Shown here in pieces: positions 1 through 7,408 of a stretch of 7,643 nt of DNA (its first letter is position 1; every line of letters begins with the position of its first letter). The stretch comes from an uncultured Collinsella sp. (GTDB lineage: Bacteria > Actinomycetota > Coriobacteriia > Coriobacteriales > Coriobacteriaceae): the NCBI GenBank assembly GCA_900549195.1, contig URNK01000080.1:1-7643 (forward strand), given 5' to 3'. The notes under the pieces are model-generated. The model worked only from the letters and a program-made list of their open reading frames with translations. It did not search any database and was not told where the DNA came from. Made by a program: the position numbers and the translations under genes.

Positions 1-735
1 GTAGGAAAGCACGTGACGGCCCGTCAACTTGGCGAGCTCGACCAGATGCGGGTCCTCACCGCAGACGATGACGGTGCCGTCCTCGCCCACCAGGCTCATG
101 AATTTGGCGAAAGTTGCCTCGATCTCCTCGATACCCGAGTAGTGATCGAGGTGGTCGGCCTCGACGTTGGTCACAATGACCACGTTGGGGTTCAGGAACA
201 GGAAGGAGCTGTCGGACTCGTCGGCCTCGGCGACAAAGTAGTCGCCCGAGCCGTTCTTGCCGTTCGTGTCATAGCCCTCGACAATGCCGCCGATCAAGAA
301 GCTCGGATCCAGGCCCATGCGGTCGAGCATGGTGGCGCACATCGAAGACGTGGTGGTCTTGCCATGCGTGCCGGCAACAGCGACGGTGGTGTAGCCGTGG
401 CCCAAAGCAGAGAGCATCTTGGCACGGGGCCACACGGGAATACCAAGCTCGCGAGCGCGCACGAGTTCAGGGTTGGACTCCGGAATAGCGGTAGAGACAA
501 CAACCACGTCGGGCTTGACCTCGTCGATCGTGGCGGCCTCATGGCCCACATGCACCTTCACACCAGCGCGGGTAAGCTGGCGGATATAACGTGACGTCTT
601 AAGGTCGGAGCCGGTAACGGCATAACCGCGCTCGTGCAGAACGAGGGCGATGCCGCTCATGCCGGCGCCGCCGATACCGATAAAGTGGGCGCTCTTAAAC
701 TCGGGCGCGGAGGTTGCAGTCTGGGAATCAGCCAT
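1..735 (-). CDS. murC: UDP-N-acetylmuramate--L-alanine ligase MurC, N-terminal part (cut by window edge)
   Basis: MurC is the cytoplasmic ATP-dependent ligase that adds L-alanine to UDP-MurNAc, the first step of stem-peptide synthesis. Reading 735 down to 1 gives 245 codons with no stop. The family is usually about 450-480 residues, so roughly half is present and the 3' end lies outside the window. Visible motifs are the Rossmann-type GIGGAGMSGIA at residues 20-30, which binds the UDP part, the ATP P-loop GTHGKTTT at 122-129, YFVAEADESD at 166-175 and TNVEADHLDHY at 189-199. The EADESD and HLDHY motifs separate MurC from MurD, MurE and MurF. The start is the ATG at 733-735, with AAGGAG 11 nt upstream. 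It lies 97 nt after murG, probably in the same operon. The N-terminal 13 residues before the core strand are short and Ser/Thr/Ala-rich. Nothing is broken within the visible part. Confidence 0.95.
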   Translation of the reverse strand, partial: MADSQTATSAPEFKSAHFIGIGGAGMSGIALVLHERGYAVTGSDLKTSRYIRQLTRAGVKVHVGHEAATIDEVKPDVVVVSTAIPESNPELVRARELGIPVWPRAKMLSALGHGYTTVAVAGTHGKTTTSSMCATMLDRMGLDPSFLIGGIVEGYDTNGKNGSGDYFVAEADESDSSFLFLNPNVVIVTNVEADHLDHYSGIEEIEATFAKFMSLVGEDGTVIVCGEDPHLVELAKLTGRHVLSY

Positions 736-746
736 GTGCTCGTGTA

Positions 747-752
747 CTCCTT
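747..752 (-). promoter_or_regulatory. Ribosome binding site of murC
   Basis: AAGGAG on the minus strand sits 11 nt upstream of the murC ATG (733-735). The spacing is at the long end of normal, but there is no other start codon between the site and this ATG, so it supports the chosen start. Confidence 0.6.
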
Positions 753-832
753 GCGTAAACACTGCCTGTAACCCGTTAACTGTACCGCACCAACCGCATC
801 AGCGCGAGGGCGACCGACGATATCCCGTCTAA

Positions 833-1948
833 CTAACGCAAACCCTCTACCGCATCCGCCAGAAGAGCGGCGGCCCTATCCTGAGCCAGACCACGCGCCG
901 CCTGACGCATGGCGTCGCGCGCCGCCGCGTCATCGACCAGGTGCAGCAGCTCATCGGCAAAGGCAGAACCGTCGATATCGGCATCGGCGCAGAGCACGCC
1001 GGCCCCGGCGTCGACCAGATAACGGGCATTGGTGGTTTGGTGATCGGCCGTGGCGTGCGGGTACGGCACGAGCACCGAAGGCACGGCGAGTGCAGCGATC
1101 TCGGCCACGCTCGATGCGCCCGAACGCGAGAGCACCAAATCGGCAGCAGCCAGCATATCGCCCATGTTGTCGATGTAAGGCTGGACGCGGTAACGCTTCG
1201 CCTCCTCGGGCGTCAGCGCCAAAGCGCGCTCGGTCTCCTCAAAGCCGTCGGCACCCGTCGAATGCAACACATAGAGGTTCTTGCGCGAAAGCAGCTCGTT
1301 TTTGAGCGAAGCCACGCGCTCGTTGAGGTGCTGGGCGCCAAGTGAACCGCCAAAGACGAGCAGCAGCGTAGCGTCCTCGGGAACGCCAAGTGCCTTGCGG
1401 CCGCGAGCGCGATCGCCCTCGATTACCGAGCGACGTACGGGGTTGCCGGTCATGAGCACGTGGCCAGGGTCACCTTCGCGCTCAAAGACCGAACGCGCTG
1501 CCGGCACCGAGATGCACACGCGGGCGGCGTGGGAGTTCATCATCTTGTTGGCCAGGCCCGGAACAGAGTTCTGCTCATGCAGCAGATACGGGACGCCTGC
1601 GCCCTTGCACCACCCCAGCAGTGGAACCTCGACATAGGCACCAAAACCGATGGCGGCATCGGGCTTGCCGACCTTTGAGAAATGACTGGCGAGCGCACGC
1701 TTGGCCTTGTTGACACGCCACAGCGAGGTCAGCGCCGTCCAAGGACGGGAGCGGTCGAAGCCCGTGACCGTAATGGGCACAAAATCAAACCCAGCCTCGG
1801 GGACCAGACGACCCTCGAGCTTGCGCGACTGGCCCACGAACACAACGTGGTGGCCACGGTCACGCAGCTCTTCGGCCAAGGCGAGCGCGGGGTTGATGTG
1901 TCCTGCCGTGCCGCCGGCTGCAATAGCAACGGTCATTTTATCGGTCAT
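833..1948 (-). CDS. murG: Undecaprenyl-PP-MurNAc-pentapeptide GlcNAc transferase MurG
   Basis: MurG is the GT28 glycosyltransferase that transfers GlcNAc from UDP-GlcNAc to lipid I, making lipid II on the inner face of the membrane. The product is 371 residues, close to the usual 355-380. Family motifs, in order: the glycine loop GGTAGHINP (12-20), GFGAYVEVP (101-109, family consensus nearer GFGGYVS.P), HEQNSVPGLANK (124-135), TGNPVR (167-172), the second-domain glycine loop FGGSLGAQHLN (199-209), and the UDP-GlcNAc-binding block SRSGASSVAEIAAL (274-287) followed by VPYPHATADHQTTNA (294-308). I chose the ATG at 1946-1948 because GAAGGGA lies 5 nt upstream. A GTG at 1964-1966 would add six residues but lacks such a site. 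A second ATG at 1934-1936 begins directly at the conserved MTVAIAAGG. The gene overlaps the end of ftsW by 11 nt, which implies coupled translation. Confidence 0.96.
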   Translation of the reverse strand: MTDKMTVAIAAGGTAGHINPALALAEELRDRGHHVVFVGQSRKLEGRLVPEAGFDFVPITVTGFDRSRPWTALTSLWRVNKAKRALASHFSKVGKPDAAIGFGAYVEVPLLGWCKGAGVPYLLHEQNSVPGLANKMMNSHAARVCISVPAARSVFEREGDPGHVLMTGNPVRRSVIEGDRARGRKALGVPEDATLLLVFGGSLGAQHLNERVASLKNELLSRKNLYVLHSTGADGFEETERALALTPEEAKRYRVQPYIDNMGDMLAAADLVLSRSGASSVAEIAALAVPSVLVPYPHATADHQTTNARYLVDAGAGVLCADADIDGSAFADELLHLVDDAAARDAMRQAARGLAQDRAAALLADAVEGLR

Positions 1949-3458
1949 GGTAGTCCCTTCGTACACGCGGTCCCTGGTCGTCGGTACGCAGACGCGCCGA
2001 CGGGTCCGAGTTCAAATCGATTCGATTATATCCGCCGCCCGCATTGCGAGGAGTGGGGCGCTGAGGACGACCTTGCGGCACCGTTCGCTGACGCGGGCGG
2101 GCTGCCGGCTCGGTCGCAGAGCCATCCAGGACGGTAAAACCGTTACGCGAAGATCGCTCGCCGCGCACGTGGGGCAAGCCGGCGGTACTCTCATCCATAA
2201 CGGCAAAGCTCTCACGGCGGCGGTCATACTCATCGCGGCGGGCGCTCTCGTACGAAACGCGCAGGATCAACCCGGCAAGCATGAGCGACACAATAATCGA
2301 CGAACCGCCGTAGCTAATAAACGGCAACGGTTTGCCCGTCATGGGAAACACGTTGAGGATGCCCAGCGCGTTAATCAAAAACTGCACCGCGAGAATGACC
2401 GCGGAGCCAGACGCCATGAGCGCGCCCCGACGATCGGTCGCCTGCTCGGCAATGCGAAACGCCGAGTAGATCAGCATCGCAAACACCAAGAAGAACAGCA
2501 CGGTTCCGACAAAACCGACTTCCTCGCCAATGATGGCCAAGATGTAGTCGTTGTGTGCCTCGGGCAGATACGAGTACTTCATGGTTGAGTTGCCGATGCC
2601 ACGGCCGAACAGACCGCCCGAGGCAAAGGCCATGATGGCAAGCGTGGCCTGATAGCCGTCACCATACTCGTCGGCCCAAGGGTTCAAGGCAACCTGAATA
2701 CGCACCATACGGTACGGCTCTGCGACAAGCGCAATCACGATCACGAGAATGCCGAAGATTAGCACGCCGATGATAAATCTGGGGTCGAGACCCGCAAACA
2801 ACGCCATGCACATGAGGGTCAACAGGATGATCAGGACAGTACCGAAATCGGGCTGGATAAAAATCAGAAAGAGCGAAATGCCCAGGTAGATGCCCATCTT
2901 GCGAAGGAATTCGTTGATGTTGCCACCGGGCGAAAAGAAGCGATCAAGCATGATGGCCGAATACGCAATGGCAAATGGCTTTAAAAACTCGGAAGGCTGG
3001 AACTGAATACCGGCGATGTTGAGCCAGCGCGTGGCGCCGCGGCTGCCGCTGCCCACCAAGAACACCAGAAGCAGTAGCCCTATCATGCCGATAAGGAAGA
3101 TCCTGAGCACATCCTCCCCAAACCAGCTGTCCGGCAAAACGCGCACGATGGCAATCAGCGCCAGAACACCGACCACGGCAAACGCGGCCTGTCGACCCAG
3201 AAAAAACGTCGCCGAGCCATTCTCGTGCAGCGCCTCGACCGAAGACGCCGAGTACACCATCAGCAGGCCAAAGCATACCAAGGTAAACAAGCAGGCCATG
3301 AATATCAAACGGGGGCGCATGATACGGGCGGGAACGCCGGCAATATAGCGTTCGCTAAACGACTGCCCGCCGCGGCTGGAACGCGGTGTGGTGCGACGTG
3401 AGGAAGCACGGTCCGAGTCGGGCCTCCTCATACCTTGTCGGGGGCTCTCCTCTCTCAC
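1938..3458 (-). CDS. ftsW: Septal peptidoglycan glycosyltransferase FtsW (SEDS family)
   Basis: FtsW is the SEDS-family polytopic membrane protein that polymerises lipid II at the division septum with its class B PBP partner. The product is 506 residues; the SEDS core spans about 48-402 with some ten hydrophobic segments. Core motifs include GATRW (141-145), QPSE (154-157), PEAHNDYILA (299-308) and FPMTGKPLPFISYGGSS (371-387). D304 in the HND motif matches the catalytic Asp of the family. About 47 basic, Ser/Arg-rich residues precede the first membrane segment, and about 100 Arg/Pro/Asp-rich, probably disordered residues follow the last. Long cytoplasmic tails are known for actinobacterial FtsW. 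The start is the GTG at 3456-3458, with AGGGG 5 nt upstream; an in-frame ATG at 3429-3431 (residue 10) is possible. The start lies 8 nt after murD, and the end overlaps murG. The dcw location supports FtsW rather than RodA. Confidence 0.94.
   Translation of the reverse strand: MREESPRQGMRRPDSDRASSRRTTPRSSRGGQSFSERYIAGVPARIMRPRLIFMACLFTLVCFGLLMVYSASSVEALHENGSATFFLGRQAAFAVVGVLALIAIVRVLPDSWFGEDVLRIFLIGMIGLLLLVFLVGSGSRGATRWLNIAGIQFQPSEFLKPFAIAYSAIMLDRFFSPGGNINEFLRKMGIYLGISLFLIFIQPDFGTVLIILLTLMCMALFAGLDPRFIIGVLIFGILVIVIALVAEPYRMVRIQVALNPWADEYGDGYQATLAIMAFASGGLFGRGIGNSTMKYSYLPEAHNDYILAIIGEEVGFVGTVLFFLVFAMLIYSAFRIAEQATDRRGALMASGSAVILAVQFLINALGILNVFPMTGKPLPFISYGGSSIIVSLMLAGLILRVSYESARRDEYDRRRESFAVMDESTAGLPHVRGERSSRNGFTVLDGSATEPAARPRQRTVPQGRPQRPTPRNAGGGYNRIDLNSDPSARLRTDDQGPRVRRDYHDR
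1954..1960 (-). promoter_or_regulatory. Ribosome binding site of murG, inside the ftsW 3' end
   Basis: GAAGGGA on the minus strand ends 5 nt before the ATG at 1946-1948. It lies inside the last codons of ftsW. It decides the murG start over the upstream GTG at 1964-1966 and the downstream ATG at 1934-1936. Confidence 0.7.
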
Positions 3459-3463
3459 CGCAA

Positions 3464-3468
3464 CCCCT
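3464..3468 (-). promoter_or_regulatory. Ribosome binding site of ftsW, overlapping the murD stop codon
   Basis: AGGGG on the minus strand overlaps the murD TAG (3467-3469) and sits 5 nt before the ftsW GTG. It supports the GTG start and suggests that ribosomes ending murD re-initiate on ftsW. Confidence 0.5.
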
Positions 3469-4873
3469 ATTCCATTTGTGATTTCGCTGTAGCGGCAAGC
3501 TGAGCCACGTAGTCCTTAAACACGCGGCCGCGCTCCTCATAGCCCGAGAACTCATCGAACGAAGAGCAGGCAGGAGAAAGTAAGATCACGTCACCACGGC
3601 TCGAAAGCGAACGGGCAACGTCCACGGCGTCGCGCAGGTCATCCGCCTGGGCGATATCCACATCGCCATCGACATCGGCCTCGTCCATAGCGGCGGTGAA
3701 GCGCTCGCGCGCATCGCCAAAGCAGACGACCGAGCGCACGTTGTCCATAACGACGCGCGCGAAGTCCGTGAGCGGCGTGCCCTTATCGTGGCCGCCGAGC
3801 AGCAAGATCACGTCGTCATCGGGAAATGCCGTCAGTGCCTTCTCGACCGCATCGGTGTTGGTCGCCTTGGAATCGTTGACGTAGCGCACGCCGTCAATCT
3901 CGCCACACGGCTCCACGCGGTGCTCGAGCGGCTGGAACGAGGCAAGACCGCGGCAGACACCATCGACATCGGCACCGACTGCCAAGGCAGCCGTGGCAGC
4001 GCACAGGGCATTGATAACATTGTGATGGCCCGAGATCTTGAGCTCGGATGTAGCGATGAGCGGGGTCTCGACACCCTTCAGGCGCACGATCATCTTGCCA
4101 TCGCGCACAAAGGCGGCATCCTCGCCCTCAGGCTCGTCAAAGGCAACCTTGCAGATGCGACGACCCGGCGTGTAGATGTACTCATCGAACTCGTGAATGC
4201 CGGCGTCTTCGACGTCGACAACCACCAGATCGTCATCGACCATATTGTCAAACAGTTTGATCTTGGCAAGCGCATAGTTCTTATGGCTCTTATGCCAGCC
4301 CAAGTGGTCGGGAGTGATGTTGAGCAGCACCGCCACGCGGGGGTGGAGCTCGGTTGTCGTAGCAATCTGATAGCTCGAGAGCTCAGCCACAAACCACTCG
4401 TTGTGGGCTCGGCCGTCAATCTCGTTGACCGGCGGCTCGCCGATGTTGCCGACAGCAACGCTGGCCTCGCCGGCAGCCTTAAGCAGAAAATCAGTCAGCG
4501 ACGTGGTGGTCGTCTTGCCGTTGGTGCCCGTGATGGCAATCCAGTTATCGGGCGACAGGCGATAGGCAAACTCGGGCTCACCCATAATCTGGGCGGCATG
4601 CTCGCGCCCAGCCTTAAAGAAGCCCGAGAACTCCGAGATGCCCGGGCACGTCACGCATACGTCATAGGCGCCCTCGACCTGTTCGGTCCCATAGACAAAC
4701 GACGCACCAGCAGCCTCGAGCGCACGCGTGGCGTCATTGGGCTCAGAGGTGCCACCGCCATACACGGTAACGGCACTTACGCGCTCGGGATGTGCCAGCG
4801 CCCAGCGGGCGACATCGAGACCGGATTTGCCCTGACCCAAAACGAGCAGGCTAAAGACATCAGCAAGAGACAT
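3467..4873 (-). CDS. murD: UDP-N-acetylmuramoyl-L-alanine--D-glutamate ligase MurD
   Basis: MurD is the cytoplasmic ATP-dependent ligase that adds D-glutamate to UDP-MurNAc-L-Ala. The product is 468 residues, normal for the family (about 440-490). The N-terminal UDP-binding domain carries VLGQGKSG (11-18). The central ATPase domain has the P-loop GTNGKTTT (116-123), VGNIGEP (141-147), ELSSYQI (164-170) and NITPDHLGWH (185-194). K204 in ALAKIKLF is the likely carbamylated lysine. Later come ISGHHNVINAL (280-290), LEHRVE (316-321) and NDSKATN (333-339). The C-terminal domain has LLGGHDKG (358-365) and LLSPACSSFDEF (431-442). ELSSYQ, NDSKATN and SPACSSFD mark MurD rather than its paralogues. The ATG at 4871-4873 follows the mraY stop by 9 nt. 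No strong Shine-Dalgarno is visible there, so translation probably depends on coupling to mraY. The HLGWH motif has Gly where many relatives have Asp (HLDRH/HLDWH). Confidence 0.97.
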   Translation of the reverse strand: MSLADVFSLLVLGQGKSGLDVARWALAHPERVSAVTVYGGGTSEPNDATRALEAAGASFVYGTEQVEGAYDVCVTCPGISEFSGFFKAGREHAAQIMGEPEFAYRLSPDNWIAITGTNGKTTTTSLTDFLLKAAGEASVAVGNIGEPPVNEIDGRAHNEWFVAELSSYQIATTTELHPRVAVLLNITPDHLGWHKSHKNYALAKIKLFDNMVDDDLVVVDVEDAGIHEFDEYIYTPGRRICKVAFDEPEGEDAAFVRDGKMIVRLKGVETPLIATSELKISGHHNVINALCAATAALAVGADVDGVCRGLASFQPLEHRVEPCGEIDGVRYVNDSKATNTDAVEKALTAFPDDDVILLLGGHDKGTPLTDFARVVMDNVRSVVCFGDARERFTAAMDEADVDGDVDIAQADDLRDAVDVARSLSSRGDVILLSPACSSFDEFSGYEERGRVFKDYVAQLAATAKSQME

Positions 4874-4882
4874 GAAAGACCA

Positions 4883-5902
4883 CTATCCCAACTGGAAGAA
4901 CAGGGCAAGGCCAACGGCACCAAAGGCCGCAGCGATAATCCAAAAACGGATGACGACCTTGGTCTCGGCCCAGCCCTTCTTTTCGAAATGATGATGGATG
5001 GGCGCCATAAGGAAGACGCGCTTGTGCGTAAAGTGGAAGTAGACAACCTGAATCATGACCGACAGGGTCTCAACGATAAACAGGCCGCCGATGATGAGGG
5101 AGACGACCTCGGTGTTGGTCATGATGGACGTGCAGGCAAACGCGGCGCCCAGGGCAAGCGAGCCGGTATCGCCCATAAAGATGCTCGCCGGATAGCAGTT
5201 GAACCACAGAAAGCCCAAGCAGGCACCGGCACACGCGGTGCAGAAGATGGACAGGTTCACGTCTCCGTGCAAAAACGCCATGGCAGCCATGGCGAGCATG
5301 GCAATCATGGAGGTGCCGCCGGCAAGACCGTCAAGGCCATCGGTCAGGTTCACGGCATTAGAAAGACCGGCGATCATCAGCCAGCAAAAAACAATGTAGA
5401 ACCACGGGAACGAAAGGCCGCAGATGGTGGTCGAAAGCACGCCAAGGTCAATCGTCAGGCCGCCGGGAAAACGAATCTCGGGGGCGACGCCGCACCAGTT
5501 AACGGCAAGTACCGTAAAGGTGACACAGATAATGGTTAGGCCGATCATCTTGGCATGAGGCGTCAGACCGAGCGAGCGCCCATGCGTAACGGAGGTCAGG
5601 TCGTCGATCAGGCCCAGCACGCCGGTCGCCAGCGTGGCGAGCAGCACGAGCACGAGCTCGGTGGTGAGCTTGCCCATCAGCAGGCAGGTCAGCGAAATCG
5701 CGACGAGAATGACAACGCCACCCATGGTGGGCGTTCCCTGCTTAACCAAATGACGCTTGGGGCCGTCGGCACGAACCTGCTGGCCGATACCCTCGACCTT
5801 GAGCAGCTTGATCCACCACGGCATGAGCAGCAGCGCAATGGCAGCGGCGATGCCAAGCCCCAAAAAAGCCTGATACGTTGGATACGAGGGATTGCCGAAC
5901 AT
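4883..5902 (-). CDS. mraY: Phospho-N-acetylmuramoyl-pentapeptide transferase MraY
   Basis: MraY is the integral membrane enzyme that transfers phospho-MurNAc-pentapeptide from UDP to undecaprenyl phosphate, giving lipid I. The product is 339 residues with about ten hydrophobic segments, typical of the family. Conserved sites: GTPTMGG (56-62); LIDD (98-101), whose D100/D101 match the conserved Asp pair; NAVNLTDGLDGLAGG (182-196); FMGDTGSLALG (242-252), with D245 as a metal/substrate residue; and the MraY-specific histidine motif APIHHHFEKKGW (300-311). That last motif separates MraY from WecA/TagO-type transferases. The ATG at 5900-5902 is only 3 nt after the murF stop; the nearest purine-rich site, GGAAGG at 5916-5921, is 13 nt away inside murF. 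Tight spacing on both sides points to coupled translation in one operon. Confidence 0.97.
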   Translation of the reverse strand: MFGNPSYPTYQAFLGLGIAAAIALLLMPWWIKLLKVEGIGQQVRADGPKRHLVKQGTPTMGGVVILVAISLTCLLMGKLTTELVLVLLATLATGVLGLIDDLTSVTHGRSLGLTPHAKMIGLTIICVTFTVLAVNWCGVAPEIRFPGGLTIDLGVLSTTICGLSFPWFYIVFCWLMIAGLSNAVNLTDGLDGLAGGTSMIAMLAMAAMAFLHGDVNLSIFCTACAGACLGFLWFNCYPASIFMGDTGSLALGAAFACTSIMTNTEVVSLIIGGLFIVETLSVMIQVVYFHFTHKRVFLMAPIHHHFEKKGWAETKVVIRFWIIAAAFGAVGLALFFQLG

Positions 5903-5905
5903 GGG

Positions 5906-7330
5906 CTAGCACACACCTTCCACAAAGCGGTCGAGCTCAACAAAGCGGGAACCCTTGACCAGTACAACATCATGTTTTTCAAGCGCGCCGCCCATGCGGT
6001 CGAGCACCTGCTGATAATCGGAGAACACCTGGATGCGGTCCTCGTCCATGCCCATCATGCGCGCGGCATCGGCCATAAGCTGGGCCAGCTCACCACCCAC
6101 GCACGCCAGCATGTCGAGCTTCTTGGCGGCGGCATAGGCGCCCACGAGCTCATGCATGCGAGGAGCCTCATCGCCCATCTCGCCCATCTCGCCCAGGATC
6201 GCCATGCGAGACCCCGTGCACGAAAGCGAGCACAGTAGATCGAGGCCAGCAGCCATGGATTCGGCACTGGCGTTATAGGAATCGTCGATGACGCGGGCAC
6301 CGCTCTTGGCGCGCTTGATCTCCTGGCGGTGACCGGTGATCGTGAGGCCCCTAAAGGCAGCATCGATCTGCTCGGGCGTCAGGCCCAGGCGATAGGCAAC
6401 CGCGGCGGCCTTAACGGCATTTGGGACGGACTGCACGCCGGGGATGGCAAGCATGGTATCGATCGTCTCGCCCTGGCCAAAATCGAGCGTAAAGACCGGA
6501 CGGCCCTCGTCATCAACACGAATGTCGCGGGCACGGACCTCATCATCGTCCGAGACGCCGGCCAGCATCACGTCGATACCAGCAGGCTGGGCGAACGTAT
6601 CGCGAATGAACGGCGTAAAGTCGTCCTCGCCGCCCAAAACCAGCAGCGGCAAGAAGTCGCCGGCGGCGCACATACCCTGGACAATCTCGGCCTTAGCGCG
6701 GGCAATGTTCTCGCGGCTGCCCAAAATGCCGATGTGAGAGGTACCAATCTTGCTCACGATGGCAAGGTTGGGATTGGCGGACTGGGACAGGCGCTCAATC
6801 TCGTGGAAATGGTTCATGCCCATCTCGAGCACCAGGACCTCGGTATCGGCCGGAGCGGAAAGCACCGTGAGCGGCATGCCGATCAGGTTATTGAAATTGC
6901 CCTTGGTGGCCCAGACACGATAGCGCTTGGCGAGCACGGCGGCGAGCACGTCCTTGGTCGTCGTCTTGCCGATGGAACCGGTAATGCCAACGACCAGGCA
7001 GCCAAGCTCCAGGCGATACGTGTGCGCCAAACGCAGCAGAAACTCCTCGGGATCATCGGTCAGCAGGATGGCGCACCCCTTGTCCTGCGCCAGCGAGACC
7101 AGCTCGGCCTCGGGCTCACGCGTCATCACGACGGCGCCGGCACCCGACTGGACGGCACGGGAAGCAAAATCATTGCCGTCGACGTTTTCACCGGGAAAGG
7201 CGACGAAAATCGTCCCTTCCTCGACCTGGCGCGAGTCGATAACGCACCCGCGGCATACCCGATCGGCTTCTCCCGTCACGGTTCGGGCCCCTGTTGCGGC
7301 CGCGAGGTTGTTGACGGCGATCTCTATCAT
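5906..7330 (-). CDS. murF: UDP-N-acetylmuramoyl-tripeptide--D-alanyl-D-alanine ligase MurF
   Basis: MurF is the cytoplasmic ATP-dependent ligase that adds D-Ala-D-Ala to UDP-MurNAc-tripeptide, giving the pentapeptide used by MraY. The product is 474 residues, a usual length. The N-terminal domain holds the MurE/MurF-type CVIDSRQVEEGTIFVAFPG (29-47). The ATPase domain has GITGSIGKTTTK (115-126), KGNFNNLIGMPLT (143-155) and LEMGMNHFHEIERL (168-181). NIARAKAEI (208-216) contains K213, the likely carbamylated lysine. The C-terminal domain has DDSYNASAESM (349-359), LGEMGEMGDE (379-388) and VLVKGSRFVELDRFVE (456-471). NNLIG, DSYNA and LVKGSR identify MurF rather than MurE. The position where many relatives show G.HN..NA reads GVQSVPNA (298-305), a mild departure. 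The ATG at 7328-7330 has AGGGGAG 5 nt upstream. It is the first gene after a 126-nt gap, so it may have its own promoter. Confidence 0.97.
   Translation of the reverse strand: MIEIAVNNLAAATGARTVTGEADRVCRGCVIDSRQVEEGTIFVAFPGENVDGNDFASRAVQSGAGAVVMTREPEAELVSLAQDKGCAILLTDDPEEFLLRLAHTYRLELGCLVVGITGSIGKTTTKDVLAAVLAKRYRVWATKGNFNNLIGMPLTVLSAPADTEVLVLEMGMNHFHEIERLSQSANPNLAIVSKIGTSHIGILGSRENIARAKAEIVQGMCAAGDFLPLLVLGGEDDFTPFIRDTFAQPAGIDVMLAGVSDDDEVRARDIRVDDEGRPVFTLDFGQGETIDTMLAIPGVQSVPNAVKAAAVAYRLGLTPEQIDAAFRGLTITGHRQEIKRAKSGARVIDDSYNASAESMAAGLDLLCSLSCTGSRMAILGEMGEMGDEAPRMHELVGAYAAAKKLDMLACVGGELAQLMADAARMMGMDEDRIQVFSDYQQVLDRMGGALEKHDVVLVKGSRFVELDRFVEGVC
6171..6195. repeat. Short 9-bp tandem repeat inside murF
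   Basis: On the plus strand, TCGCCCATC occurs twice in full followed by a partial third copy (TCGCCCA). On the coding strand it encodes the GEMGEMG stretch at residues 380-386, within the family's LG(D/E)M.E(L/M)G motif. The unit is a multiple of three, so copy changes would stay in frame. Confidence 0.7.
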
Positions 7331-7335
7331 TGCAG

Positions 7336-7342
7336 CTCCCCT
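7336..7342 (-). promoter_or_regulatory. Ribosome binding site of murF
   Basis: AGGGGAG on the minus strand lies 5 nt before the murF ATG (7328-7330). It is the clearest Shine-Dalgarno in the window, consistent with murF being translated independently of the upstream gene. Confidence 0.75.
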
Positions 7343-7367
7343 GTAAACCTAATAATGCTATCGGCGT

Positions 7368-7373
7368 ATTGTA
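7368..7373 (-). promoter_or_regulatory. Possible -10 box upstream of murF
   Basis: TACAAT on the minus strand differs from TATAAT at one base and would give a leader of about 30 nt. No good -35 exists 16-18 bp upstream; the 17-bp position reads ACCACG, inside an inverted repeat. It could be a regulated or weak promoter, or chance. The call is tentative. Confidence 0.2.
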
Positions 7374-7384
7374 TCCCAGCGCCG

Positions 7385-7408
7385 CACATGCGTGGTGCAG
7401 GGCATGTG
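7385..7408. repeat. Inverted repeat in the ftsI-murF gap
   Basis: CACATGC (7385-7391) and GCATGTG (7402-7408) form a perfect 7-bp inverted repeat with a 10-nt loop. A second 7-bp pair, GCGTGGT (7390-7396) and ACCACGC (7432-7438), shares bases with its left arm, so the two hairpins could not both form fully in RNA. No T-run follows on the minus strand, so it does not look like an intrinsic terminator. Confidence 0.5.

Noticed and set aside
13..594. A 193-codon open frame on the plus strand
   Set aside because: It is antisense to murC, whose minus-strand frame carries the P-loop and the EADESD and HLDHY motifs without interruption.
736..832. Promoter for murC in the 97-nt gap after murG
   Set aside because: The best pair, TTGGTG with TACAGG at 17 bp, matches the consensus poorly. 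A direct repeat (CTGTAAC at 766-772, CTGTACC at 780-786 on the plus strand) is short and imperfect. I see no convincing signal in this gap.
1949..1966. Longer murG start at GTG 1964-1966 (MYEGTT...)
   Set aside because: The good Shine-Dalgarno at 1954-1960 lies inside this extension and serves the ATG at 1946-1948. The extra six residues are not part of the MurG fold.
3788..5539. A 583-codon open frame on the plus strand
   Set aside because: It lies antisense across murD and mraY, both certain from their motifs. The product is rich in Gly, Arg, His and Asp with no recognisable domain. Long stop-free antisense frames are expected opposite high-GC genes.
7385..7408. Intrinsic terminator after ftsI
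   Set aside because: The stem is only 7 bp with a 10-nt loop and no T-run follows on the minus strand.
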